From Natrinema amylolyticus_A (GTDB lineage: Archaea > Halobacteriota > Halobacteria > Halobacteriales > Natrialbaceae), in assembly GCF_042678045.1 (NCBI RefSeq), contig NZ_JBHUDI010000011.1:372001-436000 (forward strand): a stretch of 64,000 bases of DNA. Direction: 5' to 3'. A model generated the notes under the pieces. It worked only from the letters and a program-made list of their open reading frames with translations. It was not told the origin of the DNA and searched no databases. Positions within the stretch are counted from its first letter, which is position 1. Each line of letters begins with the position of its first letter. Of this stretch, positions 15,809 to 25,048 are shown one piece after another. The position numbers and the translations under genes are program-made.

Positions 15809-17567
15809 CCGCGAGGCCTCGAGTAAGCGAGCGGGAGATGCGGGGACCGAGCAGCGCGAGGTCCCCGGTGAAGCGAGCGATGTAACCGCGAGCGAGAAGC
15901 GACACGCGAGCCGTGACGGCGACGACGAGCGCGCGTTTCCCCACGTTCCGGAGTCGGACGACGATGACGACGCGGTCATCGTCCCCGATGCCGACGGCGG
16001 CGCGTCACGTTCCCGAGAGCACGCGGACCACGCTCGAGCGGGCACGATCCGAGCCGACGGAAGCAATGTCGACGAGACGAGTACCGATAGTTGCTCGCCG
16101 GACACCTGCACCTGTGGCGAGAAAACGCAGGCCGAGCCGACGGCGGACCAGCCCGTCGCCACCGACGGGGGTGACGCGAACGCAGTGAGCGGATCCTCGC
16201 CAGCGCTTTACTCTGACGGTGCGGGCGTCGCCAACGTCGACGAGATGGGCGACCTCGGCGACCTCGAGTTCACCGAGCCCGCCGAAGCCGTCAGTCAGGA
16301 CGTCTACGACGACGCGCCGGATACCCGCGTCGGCGTTCCCGAGGGCGTCGATCTGGATACACCGGCGTACTCCATCCGGTCGGAAATGAACGACATCGAA
16401 ACGCCGGACGAGAAGACGTGGTTCATGGAACTCGACGAGGCAGTTATCGACGAGGGTCGGTGTATCCAGTGTGGGACCTGTGTCGCCGCCTGTCCCTCGG
16501 ACTCGATCGGTATCGGCGACGACGACCTCCCGAAGCTGGTCAAGATGTGCACCGGCTGTTCGCTGTGCTGGGACTTCTGTCCCCGCGGCGGGCTGCGGTA
16601 CGAACGCCAGTGGAAGATCACCGGCGGCGAGGACAACGTCAAGGGCGCGGGCGACCCGATCACGGAGTTCTCCGCGACGGTCGAGGACGACTGGACCGCC
16701 AACGCACAGGACGGCGGCGTCGTCACCGGCATCCTCGCGACGCTGCTCGAGGCGGGCGAGATCGACGGTGCGCTGATCGCCACCGAGAGCGACGAGGAGC
16801 CCTGGAAGGCCGAGAGCTACCTCGCGACGACGACTGCGGACCTCATCGAGAACGCCGGCACCGTCTACAACCAGACGCTGGCGCTTGGCAACCTCGATCT
16901 GAAACAGTGGGAGCACAAGCTCCCCGACAAGGACTGGGACGACCTCTCGCTGGCCATCGTCGGAACGCCCTGCGAGATCGAGGGCATCCGCGCCTTACAG
17001 GACTTCGAGTGGGATTATCAGGCACAAAACGAGGGAGTTCGCGCGGTCGACTATACGATCGCGCTGATGTGTACGAAGAACTTCAACTACTACAGCCTCA
17101 TGGGCGAGCAACTCGAGGAAAAGCGGGACGTTTCGCCGGCCGAGATCGGCAAAATGGACGTCCTCCATGGCAAGCTGCTGGTCTACGACCACGACGGCGA
17201 GCTGATCGTCGAGGAGGACATCGAAAACTTCCACGACGCCGCTCTCAAGGGCTGTGACGAGTGTGCCGACTTCACCGGCTTCTGTGCGGACATCACAGTC
17301 GGCTCCGTCGGCTCCAGCGACGAGTACTCGAGCGTCATCGTCCGCACCGAGCAGGGAATGGCAGCGTGGGAGCTCACCGAGCCGAAGCTTGAGTATCACG
17401 ACCTGGAGGACAAGAGCGCCGTCGGCAAGCTCCAAGGCTGGGACAAGAAAAAGGCCTTCGAGAGTCTCGAGCGCCCCTTCGACCCCGACGCGCCGCGGTT
17501 CATCGACTACACCGACCACGCCGAGAACTACGGTACCGAGGTGAACCCCCACGACCAGGGGCACTGA
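15798..17567 (+). CDS. FrhB-family F420 dehydrogenase-like iron-sulfur flavoprotein
   Basis: 589 residues. Residues 1-210 are acidic and low complexity. Two ferredoxin-type [4Fe-4S] motifs follow: C222-x2-C-x2-C-x3-C232 (CIQCGTCVAACP) and C251-x2-C-x2-C-x3-C261 (CTGCSLCWDFCP). The rest matches the coenzyme F420 hydrogenase/dehydrogenase beta-subunit domains that bind FAD and F420. It starts inside the end of the Nir/Sir gene, arguing that the two make an F420H2-dependent reductase, like a split version of methanogen Fsr. An 8-bp inverted repeat (15841-15848 / 15860-15867) and several GCGAGC repeats sit in the N-terminal extension. Confidence 0.85.
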   Translation: MGTDREASSKRAGDAGTEQREVPGEASDVTASEKRHASRDGDDERAFPHVPESDDDDDAVIVPDADGGASRSREHADHARAGTIRADGSNVDETSTDSCSPDTCTCGEKTQAEPTADQPVATDGGDANAVSGSSPALYSDGAGVANVDEMGDLGDLEFTEPAEAVSQDVYDDAPDTRVGVPEGVDLDTPAYSIRSEMNDIETPDEKTWFMELDEAVIDEGRCIQCGTCVAACPSDSIGIGDDDLPKLVKMCTGCSLCWDFCPRGGLRYERQWKITGGEDNVKGAGDPITEFSATVEDDWTANAQDGGVVTGILATLLEAGEIDGALIATESDEEPWKAESYLATTTADLIENAGTVYNQTLALGNLDLKQWEHKLPDKDWDDLSLAIVGTPCEIEGIRALQDFEWDYQAQNEGVRAVDYTIALMCTKNFNYYSLMGEQLEEKRDVSPAEIGKMDVLHGKLLVYDHDGELIVEEDIENFHDAALKGCDECADFTGFCADITVGSVGSSDEYSSVIVRTEQGMAAWELTEPKLEYHDLEDKSAVGKLQGWDKKKAFESLERPFDPDAPRFIDYTDHAENYGTEVNPHDQGH

Positions 17568-17649
17568 TACGATCTGCTGTCCTGATGTCCCGGTGGGACC
17601 ACAGTACGGTCGCGGTCCCACCGGCACCCACTGATAGGAATCCGTATGA
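17565..17649 (+). repeat. 85-bp palindromic repeat, copy C
   Basis: Begins TGATACGA, with TGA being the stop of the FrhB-like gene, and ends CCGTATGA. Inner arms GGTGGGACCAC and GCGGTCCCACC pair. The next gene runs in the same direction, so this copy is at a tandem junction. Confidence 0.85.
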
Positions 17650-17784
17650 GTCCGGACCCGTCCGCGATCCGTTTTTCCGCCTCGTCGACTTTTCTGTCGT
17701 TCGATATCAATGATCGGCAACTACAGCCTGCGTGCGCACGGCATAGCATCACGTGGTTTCTCCTGTGAGGATCATTCGAGTAAC

Positions 17785-18093
17785 ATGGATGATCCCGGTA
17801 GTTCGATCCCCGACAGCGACTTAGTTCGTGTCGAGTACCGCTACGACGACACGCCGCCCAGCATCGCCATTGTGAGGGCCATCGCTGCTCTCGAAGACGT
17901 CGATCCGATGGAATCATCGGCGGATCTCGGGATCGTCCTCTACGACCAAATCGATCCGGAGGCACTCGACAATTTCGTCGCCGCAACGACCGATAGAGCG
18001 ACTGTTTCCGTCGATCTGGTGCTTCGCAACGACCGGCAGTATACCGTGCAGATACGGGATACCGGGTGGATATGCGTGCAAGTGCCCCGCTGA
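17785..18093 (+). CDS. HalOD1 output-domain protein
   Basis: 102 residues from ATG 17785. Segments VRVEYRYDDTPPSIAIVRAIAALEDVDPMES, LGIVLYDQIDPEALDNFV and VDLVLRNDRQYTVQIRDTGWICV follow the HalOD1 pattern (halobacterial output domain 1), a stand-alone domain often linked to signalling in haloarchaea. Function unknown. An in-frame ATG at 17710 would add 25 poorly conserved residues. A second member lies at 25897. Confidence 0.8.
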   Translation: MDDPGSSIPDSDLVRVEYRYDDTPPSIAIVRAIAALEDVDPMESSADLGIVLYDQIDPEALDNFVAATTDRATVSVDLVLRNDRQYTVQIRDTGWICVQVPR

Positions 18094-18199
18094 ACGGGAG
18101 CCGGCCGTAACGAACCGCGCGCGTCGAAACACGATCGAGTGTCCACGGACTGCTGTCCGACAGTATACACGACGGGCTTCGTGCTCGTCGAGTACGGAT

Positions 18200-19159
18200 T
18201 CAGATCACCACACCGGACCGCAAGATCGCAATCAGAACGGTCAACACCGGGATCGACAGAAGCGTCGTGATGAAGACGCACGTCGAGACGTACTCGGAGA
18301 CGAGCACCCCATCGGAGCGGGCGCTGCCCGCGAACTCGATGACGAGAATGAGCGGTGTCACCGCGGCCGGCATAGCGGTCTCGAGGACGAACACGCGCGC
18401 GACGGTCGGGTCCTGAAAGCCCAGTGCGAGCGCGATCCCGAGGCCGACGACGGGCGCGACGCCCATCTTGAGCGCCGTCGCGGGCCAGGCCCGCGAGACC
18501 GCGGCGGCGGTGTCGGTGCGCGCGAGCTGGATGCCGAGAATGAGCAACATCAGCGGGATCGAGGCGTCGCCGACGAGCTGGAGCGTCTCCATCGCCGCGG
18601 TCTCGGCGGGCGGTACGAGATCGAGCGCCCGTGCAAGCAGTGCTGCGATGACGGCGTAGACCAGCGGAATGTAGAACACCCGGCGGACGCCAGCGAGCCC
18701 GGCCGACCCGCTGCTCCGGGAGGCGACGTAGACGCCGAGGGTGTACATCAGCACGGACTGGACCGAGAGAAAGAGGACGGCCGTCTGGCGGCCGACCTCG
18801 CCGAACGCGAAGTCGGAGACGGGAATGCCGAGGTTCCCCGAGTTACAGAAGATCGCGACCAGCACCAGCGCGCTCAGCGCCGGCTCGCGTTCGCCGACGC
18901 CGCGGCCGACGAGTTCGGCGATCCCCCACATCACTGCAGTAAAGATACCGATGCCGATCGTGACCCGTAGGAGCGTCGCCGCCTCGAGTTCGGTGACGGC
19001 GAGGCTGTGAAACACCAGCGCGGGTGCCAGCACGTAGACGACGGCCGTGTTCAACGGTTCCGGGTCGATCTCTTTGACGGTCGCCAGCACGTAGCCGACG
19101 GCCGCGATGGCGACGATCGGCCCGATCGCGGACGCGAAGATGCCAAGCAGTCCGGCCAT
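18200..19159 (-). CDS. AEC family transporter
   Basis: 319 residues with about ten membrane segments and the AEC (auxin efflux carrier-like) halves. The conserved CNSGNLGIPV motif occurs near residue 106 and the second-half PAAVTPLILVIEF near residue 265. Family members move carboxylates, amino acids or auxin-like acids; substrate unknown here. Runs opposite to the HalOD1 gene, no operon partner. Confidence 0.88.
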   Translation of the reverse strand: MAGLLGIFASAIGPIVAIAAVGYVLATVKEIDPEPLNTAVVYVLAPALVFHSLAVTELEAATLLRVTIGIGIFTAVMWGIAELVGRGVGEREPALSALVLVAIFCNSGNLGIPVSDFAFGEVGRQTAVLFLSVQSVLMYTLGVYVASRSSGSAGLAGVRRVFYIPLVYAVIAALLARALDLVPPAETAAMETLQLVGDASIPLMLLILGIQLARTDTAAAVSRAWPATALKMGVAPVVGLGIALALGFQDPTVARVFVLETAMPAAVTPLILVIEFAGSARSDGVLVSEYVSTCVFITTLLSIPVLTVLIAILRSGVVI

Positions 19160-19307
19160 CAGTCGGCGCTCGACCGTGCGCGAGGACGTTCGACTCGAGC
19201 GGCGCTCTCCCGAGCGGCGATTGGTTGCTGCATTCGCAGCCTGTTACTCTCCGCGCCTGATATGGAAGTTGCGATCGGCGCGAAGCGCCCGTGTACAGCA
19301 GACCGTA

Positions 19308-19985
19308 TCACGCAGGACGCGCGATCAGGATCTCCGCCGGCCAGACGTATCCTCGGCGGCGTCGTTCCCGTCGCTCGATTTCGAACCCACCTTCCGCGAG
19401 CGCCTGACGGGCGTATATCGGACGGCAACCGATACGGTCGTAGCCCGGGAGGTGTTCGAACAGCCACTCGTACACCCGGACGAACGGATCGTCCTCGACG
19501 CCGGATCGCTCCATCGTTACGACACCGAGCCGACCGTCGGCAGCGAGAACACGAGCACATTCGGCGACGACAGTCTCGATCTCGACCGGACTGAACAACT
19601 CGAGCGTGTCCTCGACCAAAACGGCGTCGACGCTGTCGGCCGGAACCGGCAGCGCCCGGGCGTCACCGAGGAGGAGCCCGATTCGGTCCGCCTGGTCCGA
19701 CTGCTCGACGTGACGGCGAGCACGGTCTAGCATCCCTGGCGCGGCGTCGAGTCCCAGCACGTAGCCATCCGGACCGACACGTGCGGCGAGTGCACCCAGC
19801 GCGTGTCCGGGTCCACAGCCGATTTCGAGGACGATCGCGCCGGCACCGAGCTCGAGACGCTCGATCGCACGGCGTCGGGTTCCCGTGTCGACGTGGGTGA
19901 TCACCCAATCGTACGGCGTCGCTATCCGGTCGTAGACCTCCACGATCGCGTCGTTCGACACCCTCGCGCTCGCCGGGGCGCTCAT
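19308..19985 (-). CDS. Class I SAM-dependent methyltransferase
   Basis: 225 residues. Motif I VLEIGCGPGHALG (residues about 51-63) and the following acidic GLDAAPGMLDRARR motif identify an UbiE/arsM-like class I methyltransferase; LLGDARALPVPADSVDAVLVEDTLELF is motifs II/III. Soluble, substrate unknown, the C-terminal part is Arg-rich (RRERRRRGYV). No operon partner. Confidence 0.88.
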   Translation of the reverse strand: MSAPASARVSNDAIVEVYDRIATPYDWVITHVDTGTRRRAIERLELGAGAIVLEIGCGPGHALGALAARVGPDGYVLGLDAAPGMLDRARRHVEQSDQADRIGLLLGDARALPVPADSVDAVLVEDTLELFSPVEIETVVAECARVLAADGRLGVVTMERSGVEDDPFVRVYEWLFEHLPGYDRIGCRPIYARQALAEGGFEIERRERRRRGYVWPAEILIARPA

Positions 19986-20229
19986 AGTACCGTATCGACG
20001 TCCACCTCTTTACACAGCGGGGTTGGACGACTCGATGAGTGGCCACACTCTGGACTCCGTCCCCAAAGCGATCGCTGGCGCAGTGGCGTACCGGCAGGAG
20101 ACCGGAGCGAGATCGAGTCGCTCGTCCGTGTCGCCCGATCGCCCGCGTCCGTTTCCGACGGTTCAGGCGGACAGCGACTGGGACTCGCTGCGTCGAACGA
20201 GGAGGACACCGTCGATCTGCCTTGACCGA

Positions 20230-20919
20230 TCAACAGCCCAGTCGGTCCGCCAGCTCCGCGAGTCCCTCGGTGATCAGATCCGGTTCCGCGCCGAAGGGTT
20301 CCCATGGCGTCGATTTTCGGTCGAGCCAGGCCCCTTGCATGCCGGCGTGGATCGCCCCCTGCACGTCGAACCACAGCGCCGAGACGTGGACGAGTTCGTC
20401 GATCGGCGTCCCTGTGCGGCCGGCGGCGTGGCGGTAGAGGTCCGGCTCGGGTTTGAACGTCTCGAGTTCGTCGGCACTGATCGTGTCGACGACGAGATCC
20501 TCGATTCCGGCGTGGTCGACCATCGAGTCGAGCATCTCCGGGTTGCCGTTCGAGAGGACGTAGGTGTCGTAGCCGGCCTCGTGGAGCCGTTCGATGCTCT
20601 CCCGGACGTCGTCGAAGACCTCAAGCTCGTGGTACACTTCGAGGATTTCCTCGCGGTCGTCGGCGGGAACGTCGAGTCCGTGGGCCGCGAGCGCGTAGGC
20701 GAGCGCGTCCCGGTTGATCTCGTAGAACGTCTCGTAGTTCTCGAGGTGGTTCGCGACGAGCGTGTACTGCATCGAGCGCTCTCGCCACGTCTGCGAAACC
20801 GGTGCCGGGTCGTCGATGTCGGTGTGTTCCGTGAGCGCGGCTGCGGTCGCATCGACGTCGACGAGTGTGCTGTAGGAGTCAAACGTGACCGTCGTAACGC
20901 GGTCAGGATCGAATGCCAT
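20230..20919 (-). CDS. HAD superfamily, haloacid dehalogenase type II-like
   Basis: 229 residues. The nucleophile motif VTFDSYSTLVD places D14 as catalytic Asp; YVLSNGNPEMLDSMVDHAG is motif II (S) and FKPEPDLYRHAA is motif III (K). HVSALWFDVQGAIHAGMQGAWLDR is the C-terminal motif of 2-haloacid dehalogenase type II enzymes. True substrate unknown. ATG at 20919 is chosen because the upstream extension lacks coding character. Divergent from thiE with a 126-bp shared region. Confidence 0.88.
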   Translation of the reverse strand: MAFDPDRVTTVTFDSYSTLVDVDATAAALTEHTDIDDPAPVSQTWRERSMQYTLVANHLENYETFYEINRDALAYALAAHGLDVPADDREEILEVYHELEVFDDVRESIERLHEAGYDTYVLSNGNPEMLDSMVDHAGIEDLVVDTISADELETFKPEPDLYRHAAGRTGTPIDELVHVSALWFDVQGAIHAGMQGAWLDRKSTPWEPFGAEPDLITEGLAELADRLGC

Positions 20920-21045
20920 GGCTGGCAATATGTCGAAGAGTATCAAGAACGTTGGCCGTTCGTTCCGTCGGCGAGCCGGTCGAACTAGAGTCCGATCGAT
21001 GGACCGACCGAAGCCGCTTAGTACGACCACCGACTGATATCCCTC

Positions 21046-21711
21046 ATGAATCCTTCGGACTGGCGGACCTACCTCGTCACGCAGGCGTCGCTGTCGGGTG
21101 ATCGGACGACCCCGGAGATCGTTCGTGCGGCCATCGACGGCGGAATCGACGCCGTCCAGTTGCGCGAAAAGGAGACGAGTGCCCGCTCGCGGCACGAACT
21201 CGGCCACGAACTGCGCGAACTTACGGCCGAGGCGGGCGTCGACCTGATCGTCAACGATCGACTCGATATCGCACAGGTGATCGACGCCGACGGCGTTCAC
21301 GTCGGCCAGTCCGACCTGCCGGTCGGCGTCGCTCGGGATCTGCTCGGCCCGGATGCGATCGTCGGTTGCTCGACGGCGACGGTCGCTGAGGCTCGCAACG
21401 CGGAAGCCGAGGGGGCGGACTATCTCGGCGTCGGGGCGATCTACGGCACTTCCTCGAAGGACGTCGACGACGGCAAGGACGGCGTCGGCCCGGCGCGGAT
21501 CGCCGCGATCGCCGACGCGGTTTCGATCCCGGTCGTCGGAATCGGCGGGATCACGGCTGATAACGCCGCTCCCGTTGTCGATGCGGGGACCGCCGGCGTC
21601 GCCGTCATCAGTGAGATTACGGCAGCCACAGATCCCGAGGCCGCGACCGAATCACTCGTCGCCGCTGCCGAAACGACGAAGTCCGTTGCTACCAGAGAAC
21701 ATAGTCAATGA
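21046..21711 (+). CDS. thiE: Thiamine phosphate synthase
   Basis: 221 residues with the TIM-barrel ThiE motifs QLREKETSAR, DLIVNDRLDIAQVIDADGVHVGQSDLP, GCSTATVAEA and VVGIGGITADNAA. It couples hydroxymethylpyrimidine diphosphate with thiazole phosphate to thiamine monophosphate. Overlaps thiM by 4 nt (ATGA). A TATA-like TTAG block lies about 30 nt upstream; no TPP riboswitch core was seen in the leader. Confidence 0.95.
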   Translation: MNPSDWRTYLVTQASLSGDRTTPEIVRAAIDGGIDAVQLREKETSARSRHELGHELRELTAEAGVDLIVNDRLDIAQVIDADGVHVGQSDLPVGVARDLLGPDAIVGCSTATVAEARNAEAEGADYLGVGAIYGTSSKDVDDGKDGVGPARIAAIADAVSIPVVGIGGITADNAAPVVDAGTAGVAVISEITAATDPEAATESLVAAAETTKSVATREHSQ

Positions 21712-22538
21712 GTGTTACCGACATCGACGCCACGACCCTTGTCGACTCAGTTCGAACGGTTCGAGAGACGCAACCGCTCGTCCAGTCGCTGACCAACACG
21801 GTGACGATCAACGACGTCGCGAACGTGACTCTCCATTGGGGTGGGCTGCCGGTGATGGCTGATTCGCCGGGCGACGCCGGCGAAATGACCGACCTCGCGA
21901 GCGCCCTCCTGATAAACACTGGCCAGATCCCCGACGACCGTGTCGAGGCGATGCACGAAGCCGGCCGGAAAGCTAACGAACGCGGCATTCCGGTCGTCCT
22001 CGACCCGGTCGGCGTCGGATCGACGCCCTCACGCGAGGCGGTCGCCGAAAGCCTCCTCTCGGAGATCGATTTCACCGCGATCAAGGGCAACTACGGCGAG
22101 ATAGCCGCCTTCACGGGCGTCGAAGCCGAAGTCAAGGGCGTCGAGTCCGCCGGCGACTACGAGGAGATCGAGCGGACGGCCCGCTCGCTCGCCGAGTCGA
22201 CCGACGCACTCGTCGTCGCCTCGGGCGTTGACGACATCGTCGCGGACGCCGACGGTGCCGTCCGCCTCGCTGCCGGCCACGAAATGCTCGGCGAAGTCGT
22301 CGGCACCGGCTGTATGCTCGGCGTGACCATCGCGACCTTCTGTGGCGCGCTCGAGGATGCCCATACCGCCGCCGTCCACGGCACCCTCGCCTTTGGCCTC
22401 GCCGGCGAGCGCGCGGCCGAGATGGGGAACGCAGGGCCAGGCAGCTATCGGACGAACTTCCGCGATGCCGTCGCCGACATGACGGCCGACACCGTCGCCG
22501 ACCTCGACCTCGAGGACCAGCTCGAGCAGGTACTCTGA
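21708..22538 (+). CDS. thiM: Hydroxyethylthiazole kinase
   Basis: 276 residues with ThiM motifs: QSLTNTVTINDVANVTLHWGG at the N-terminus, NYGEIAAFTGVEAEVKGV in the middle and GTGCMLGVTIATFCGA as the phosphate-binding loop with the catalytic Cys. It phosphorylates the thiazole moiety for ThiE. Translationally coupled to thiE; together they form a thiazole salvage and coupling pair. Confidence 0.95.
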   Translation: MSVTDIDATTLVDSVRTVRETQPLVQSLTNTVTINDVANVTLHWGGLPVMADSPGDAGEMTDLASALLINTGQIPDDRVEAMHEAGRKANERGIPVVLDPVGVGSTPSREAVAESLLSEIDFTAIKGNYGEIAAFTGVEAEVKGVESAGDYEEIERTARSLAESTDALVVASGVDDIVADADGAVRLAAGHEMLGEVVGTGCMLGVTIATFCGALEDAHTAAVHGTLAFGLAGERAAEMGNAGPGSYRTNFRDAVADMTADTVADLDLEDQLEQVL

Positions 22539-22628
22539 ACTCGAGTGTCCGGTCTCTCGTTCGGGTGGCGTTCCCTCGAGCCGACAGGTATTGAAACCGT
22601 TTTGACACCCCCAGACGAACAACTTCGT

Positions 22629-22901
22629 ATGGCCCGAGACGAACTCGAAAACGCAGCTGAATCGATCAGACAGGCAGCCGACGCCGCGTCCGACGACGAG
22701 GCACGAGACCGGCTGCAGAACCAGGCGATAAAGTTCGACGACTACGCCGATGCCGACCGCGGACCGGACCACGGTCAGCTCGCACGCCACGAACACATCC
22801 TGAACGACATCGCGGACGACGAGGGTGGCGACGTCGCGTCGAATCTCGAGGACGCGCTCGCGTCGATCAGCGCGTTCCGAGAAACGGTCGAGGGCGTGTA
22901 A
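22629..22901 (+). CDS. Small helical haloarchaeal protein (DUF7553-like)
   Basis: 90 residues, acidic and mostly helical (RDELENAAESIRQAADAASD, then LARHEHILNDIADDEGGDVA). I recall it as a conserved haloarchaeal family of unknown function. ATG 22629 was chosen over a GTG at 22545. No Cys or membrane segment. Follows thiM by 90 nt, with its own likely promoter. Confidence 0.75.
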   Translation: MARDELENAAESIRQAADAASDDEARDRLQNQAIKFDDYADADRGPDHGQLARHEHILNDIADDEGGDVASNLEDALASISAFRETVEGV

Positions 22902-22979
22902 GCGCTCGAGCAGGCTCGTTTTCGCTCACTGTAGCGGTCGATACGACGGTTCGAAAACGGAAGCCGGCACGCAGGGCAG

Positions 22980-23065
22980 TCATACGGACTCCTGTCAGTC
23001 AGTGCCGGTACACCCGCGACCCGTCCTGTGAGTGCACCGGTCGCTCGTGACAGCAGACCGTATCA
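22980..23065 (-). repeat. 85-bp palindromic repeat, copy D
   Basis: Reverse-oriented copy; read on the minus strand it begins TGATACGG with TGA being the stop codon of the rubrerythrin-like gene, and ends CCGTATGA at 22980. The inner stem CCGGTGCAC / GTGTACCGG pairs. Located between convergent genes. Confidence 0.87.
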
Positions 23066-23698
23066 GCAGACCGGCTTCGGGTTCGCGCCCATTGCCTCGA
23101 GCGACTCGACGTACTCGTCGTAGGCGGCTTCGATCGCGCCCGCTGCGGCTTCCTCGGCGCGGTCCCAGTCGTCGTCGGCCTCACATACCGTTTCGAGCAA
23201 CGACTTCGCGCGCTCGAGTTGCTCGTCTAGATCGTCGCCGAACTCGCGGAACAGGCTGGCGGTCTGTGGGTCGGCGTCACCGACGAAGTAGCCGACGACC
23301 TGGTTTTTCGACCGCTGGCTCGCGAGGATGCGGCCGACGAGCGCGCCGACGCGCTCGACGGTGTCGTCGCACTCGCGCAGGTACTCGTGGAGTTGTGGCG
23401 TCTCTTGCGGGTCGTAGTCGTCGGCAGCGAGTTTCTCCTCGACGGTCTCGTAGTGGTTCTGTTCTTCCTCGGCTGTCGTCTCGAAGGCTGTCTGTGCCTC
23501 GTCGGTGGGCTCGTCGTCGGCCCACCCCTGGAACGTCTGCCAGGCGGCGTACTCGGCGTCGGCGGTCGCCTCGAGGACCGGCTCGGTGTCGATGTCGCCG
23601 CCGGTGTCGGCGTACAGCGACTTCGAGGAGCCGAGTCGCGAGAGCGCGGTCTGGTTGTCCTCGCTGACGGTCTCGACGAACGCGTCCGGATCGGTCAT
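23063..23698 (-). CDS. Rubrerythrin/ferritin-like protein
   Basis: 211 residues from ATG 23698. A four-helix pattern with EYAAWQTFQGWADDEPTDE and TAEEEQNHYETVEEKL gives the E and ExxH ligands of rubrerythrin-type diiron proteins. The family typically handles peroxide or iron. No rubredoxin Cys motif is present. The stop codon is part of palindromic repeat D. Confidence 0.78.
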   Translation of the reverse strand: MTDPDAFVETVSEDNQTALSRLGSSKSLYADTGGDIDTEPVLEATADAEYAAWQTFQGWADDEPTDEAQTAFETTAEEEQNHYETVEEKLAADDYDPQETPQLHEYLRECDDTVERVGALVGRILASQRSKNQVVGYFVGDADPQTASLFREFGDDLDEQLERAKSLLETVCEADDDWDRAEEAAAGAIEAAYDEYVESLEAMGANPKPVC

Positions 23699-23924
23699 GG
23701 GAACGCCTTCGACCGGCCGCGAGTTATGTCTATCGTGACCGTATTCTGCTCGACGACTGTGACAGTCGGCCGTGGGGCTGTCGATGTCGCAAACGGCGGG
23801 TGGCACAAGTGCCGACGCAACCACGTGGACACTGCCCGTGGCCGGGCAGGCACGAACAAGAGCGGTTGCGTCGATTCGGTTCGGTCAGTGTCGCGGGACA
23901 GCGGCTGCCGGCTGCTGTCGTCGG

Positions 23925-24779
23925 TTATTCGCCCTTCTCGATCGGCGCGCTGACGAGGTTGCCCCACTCGGTCCAGGAGCCGTCGTAGTTGACGGCGTCG
24001 TATCCGAGCAGTTCGTGCAGCGCGAACCACGCGACCGACGAGCGCTCGCCGATGCGGCAGTAGGCGACGGTCGTCTCGTCGCCGCTGATGTCCTCCTCGG
24101 CGTAGAGTTCTTCGAGCTCCTCACGGGTCTTGAAGGTGCCGTCGTCGTTGGTGACGGCGGCCCACGAGATGTTCTTCGCGCCGGGGATGTGGCCGCCACG
24201 CTGGGCGGTCTCCTGGAGTCCTGGCGGGGCCAGCACTTCGCCGGAGTACTCCTCGGGCGAGCGGACGTCGACGAGGGGGACGCCGCGCTCGATCGCCTTC
24301 TCGACATCGTCGCGGTAGGCGCGAATGGTCTCGCGCGGGCCGGCGGCGTCGTACTCGGTTTCGGAGAAGTCGGGTTCTTCGTCGGTGGTCGGGTAGTCGT
24401 TCTCGAGCCAGTATTCACGGCCGCCGTCGAGCAGATAGACGTCGTCGTGGCCGTAGTACTTGAACTGCCAGTAGGCGTAGGCGGCGAACCAGTTGGAGTT
24501 GTCGCCGTAGAGGACGACCGTGTCGTCCTCGCTGATGCCGTGGCTGCCAAGCAGTTCCTCGAAGTCTGCCTTCTCGAGGATGTCTCGCTGCGTCTGATCC
24601 TGGAGCTGGGTTTCCCAGTTGAACCCGATCGCGCCGGGGGCGTGTTCTTCCTCGTAGGCTTCCGTGTCGACGTCGACTTCGACCAGTCGGTGGTCGGAGT
24701 CGTCGTCCTGGAAGTCGTCGAGGCGCTCCTCGACCCAGTCAGCCGTGACGAGTACGTCGTTGGCGTAGTCGTTTGCCAT
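23925..24779 (-). CDS. Thiosulfate sulfurtransferase (tandem rhodanese)
   Basis: 284 residues with two rhodanese domains: the inactive N-terminal one (residues about 10-125) and the active one ending in VAYCRIGERSS with catalytic C241. Reaction: sulfur transfer from thiosulfate to an acceptor via persulfide. The ATG at 24779 gives the family start ANDYANDVLVTADWVEERL. It is divergent from a second tandem rhodanese at 25049, which suggests duplication. Confidence 0.93.
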   Translation of the reverse strand: MANDYANDVLVTADWVEERLDDFQDDDSDHRLVEVDVDTEAYEEEHAPGAIGFNWETQLQDQTQRDILEKADFEELLGSHGISEDDTVVLYGDNSNWFAAYAYWQFKYYGHDDVYLLDGGREYWLENDYPTTDEEPDFSETEYDAAGPRETIRAYRDDVEKAIERGVPLVDVRSPEEYSGEVLAPPGLQETAQRGGHIPGAKNISWAAVTNDDGTFKTREELEELYAEEDISGDETTVAYCRIGERSSVAWFALHELLGYDAVNYDGSWTEWGNLVSAPIEKGE

Positions 24780-25048
24780 ACACGGGACTACAACAGCGAT
24801 ACACAAAGGAACTGCCTAACCGGTCAATTCGGACACCGGTCGACCGTGGCGGAAATACTTGCCGTAGCGATCGTCGGGGCCGGTCGGGCCGTGGCTGTAT
24901 TCGGCGGATTCGAGGCGCACTCGAGCATCCGCGAGCGGTGTCGATCGACCGGCCCGCAGAAAAGGGGAGAATGTTGCCTCTGTCTCGGTACCAGCGAATC
25001 GCCGTCATACCGGTGCGTACACGGATCTGCGTCACGTATGGGCGGCTA

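Noticed and set aside
18140..18200. Further copy of the palindromic repeat (CTGCTGTCCGACAGTATAC)
   Set aside because: Only a short CTGTC/GACAG palindrome is shared; both termini and the GC stem are missing.
20920..21045. TPP riboswitch ahead of thiE
   Set aside because: The conserved CTGAGA core and stem pairings were not found; the leader is too short after the TATA-like box.
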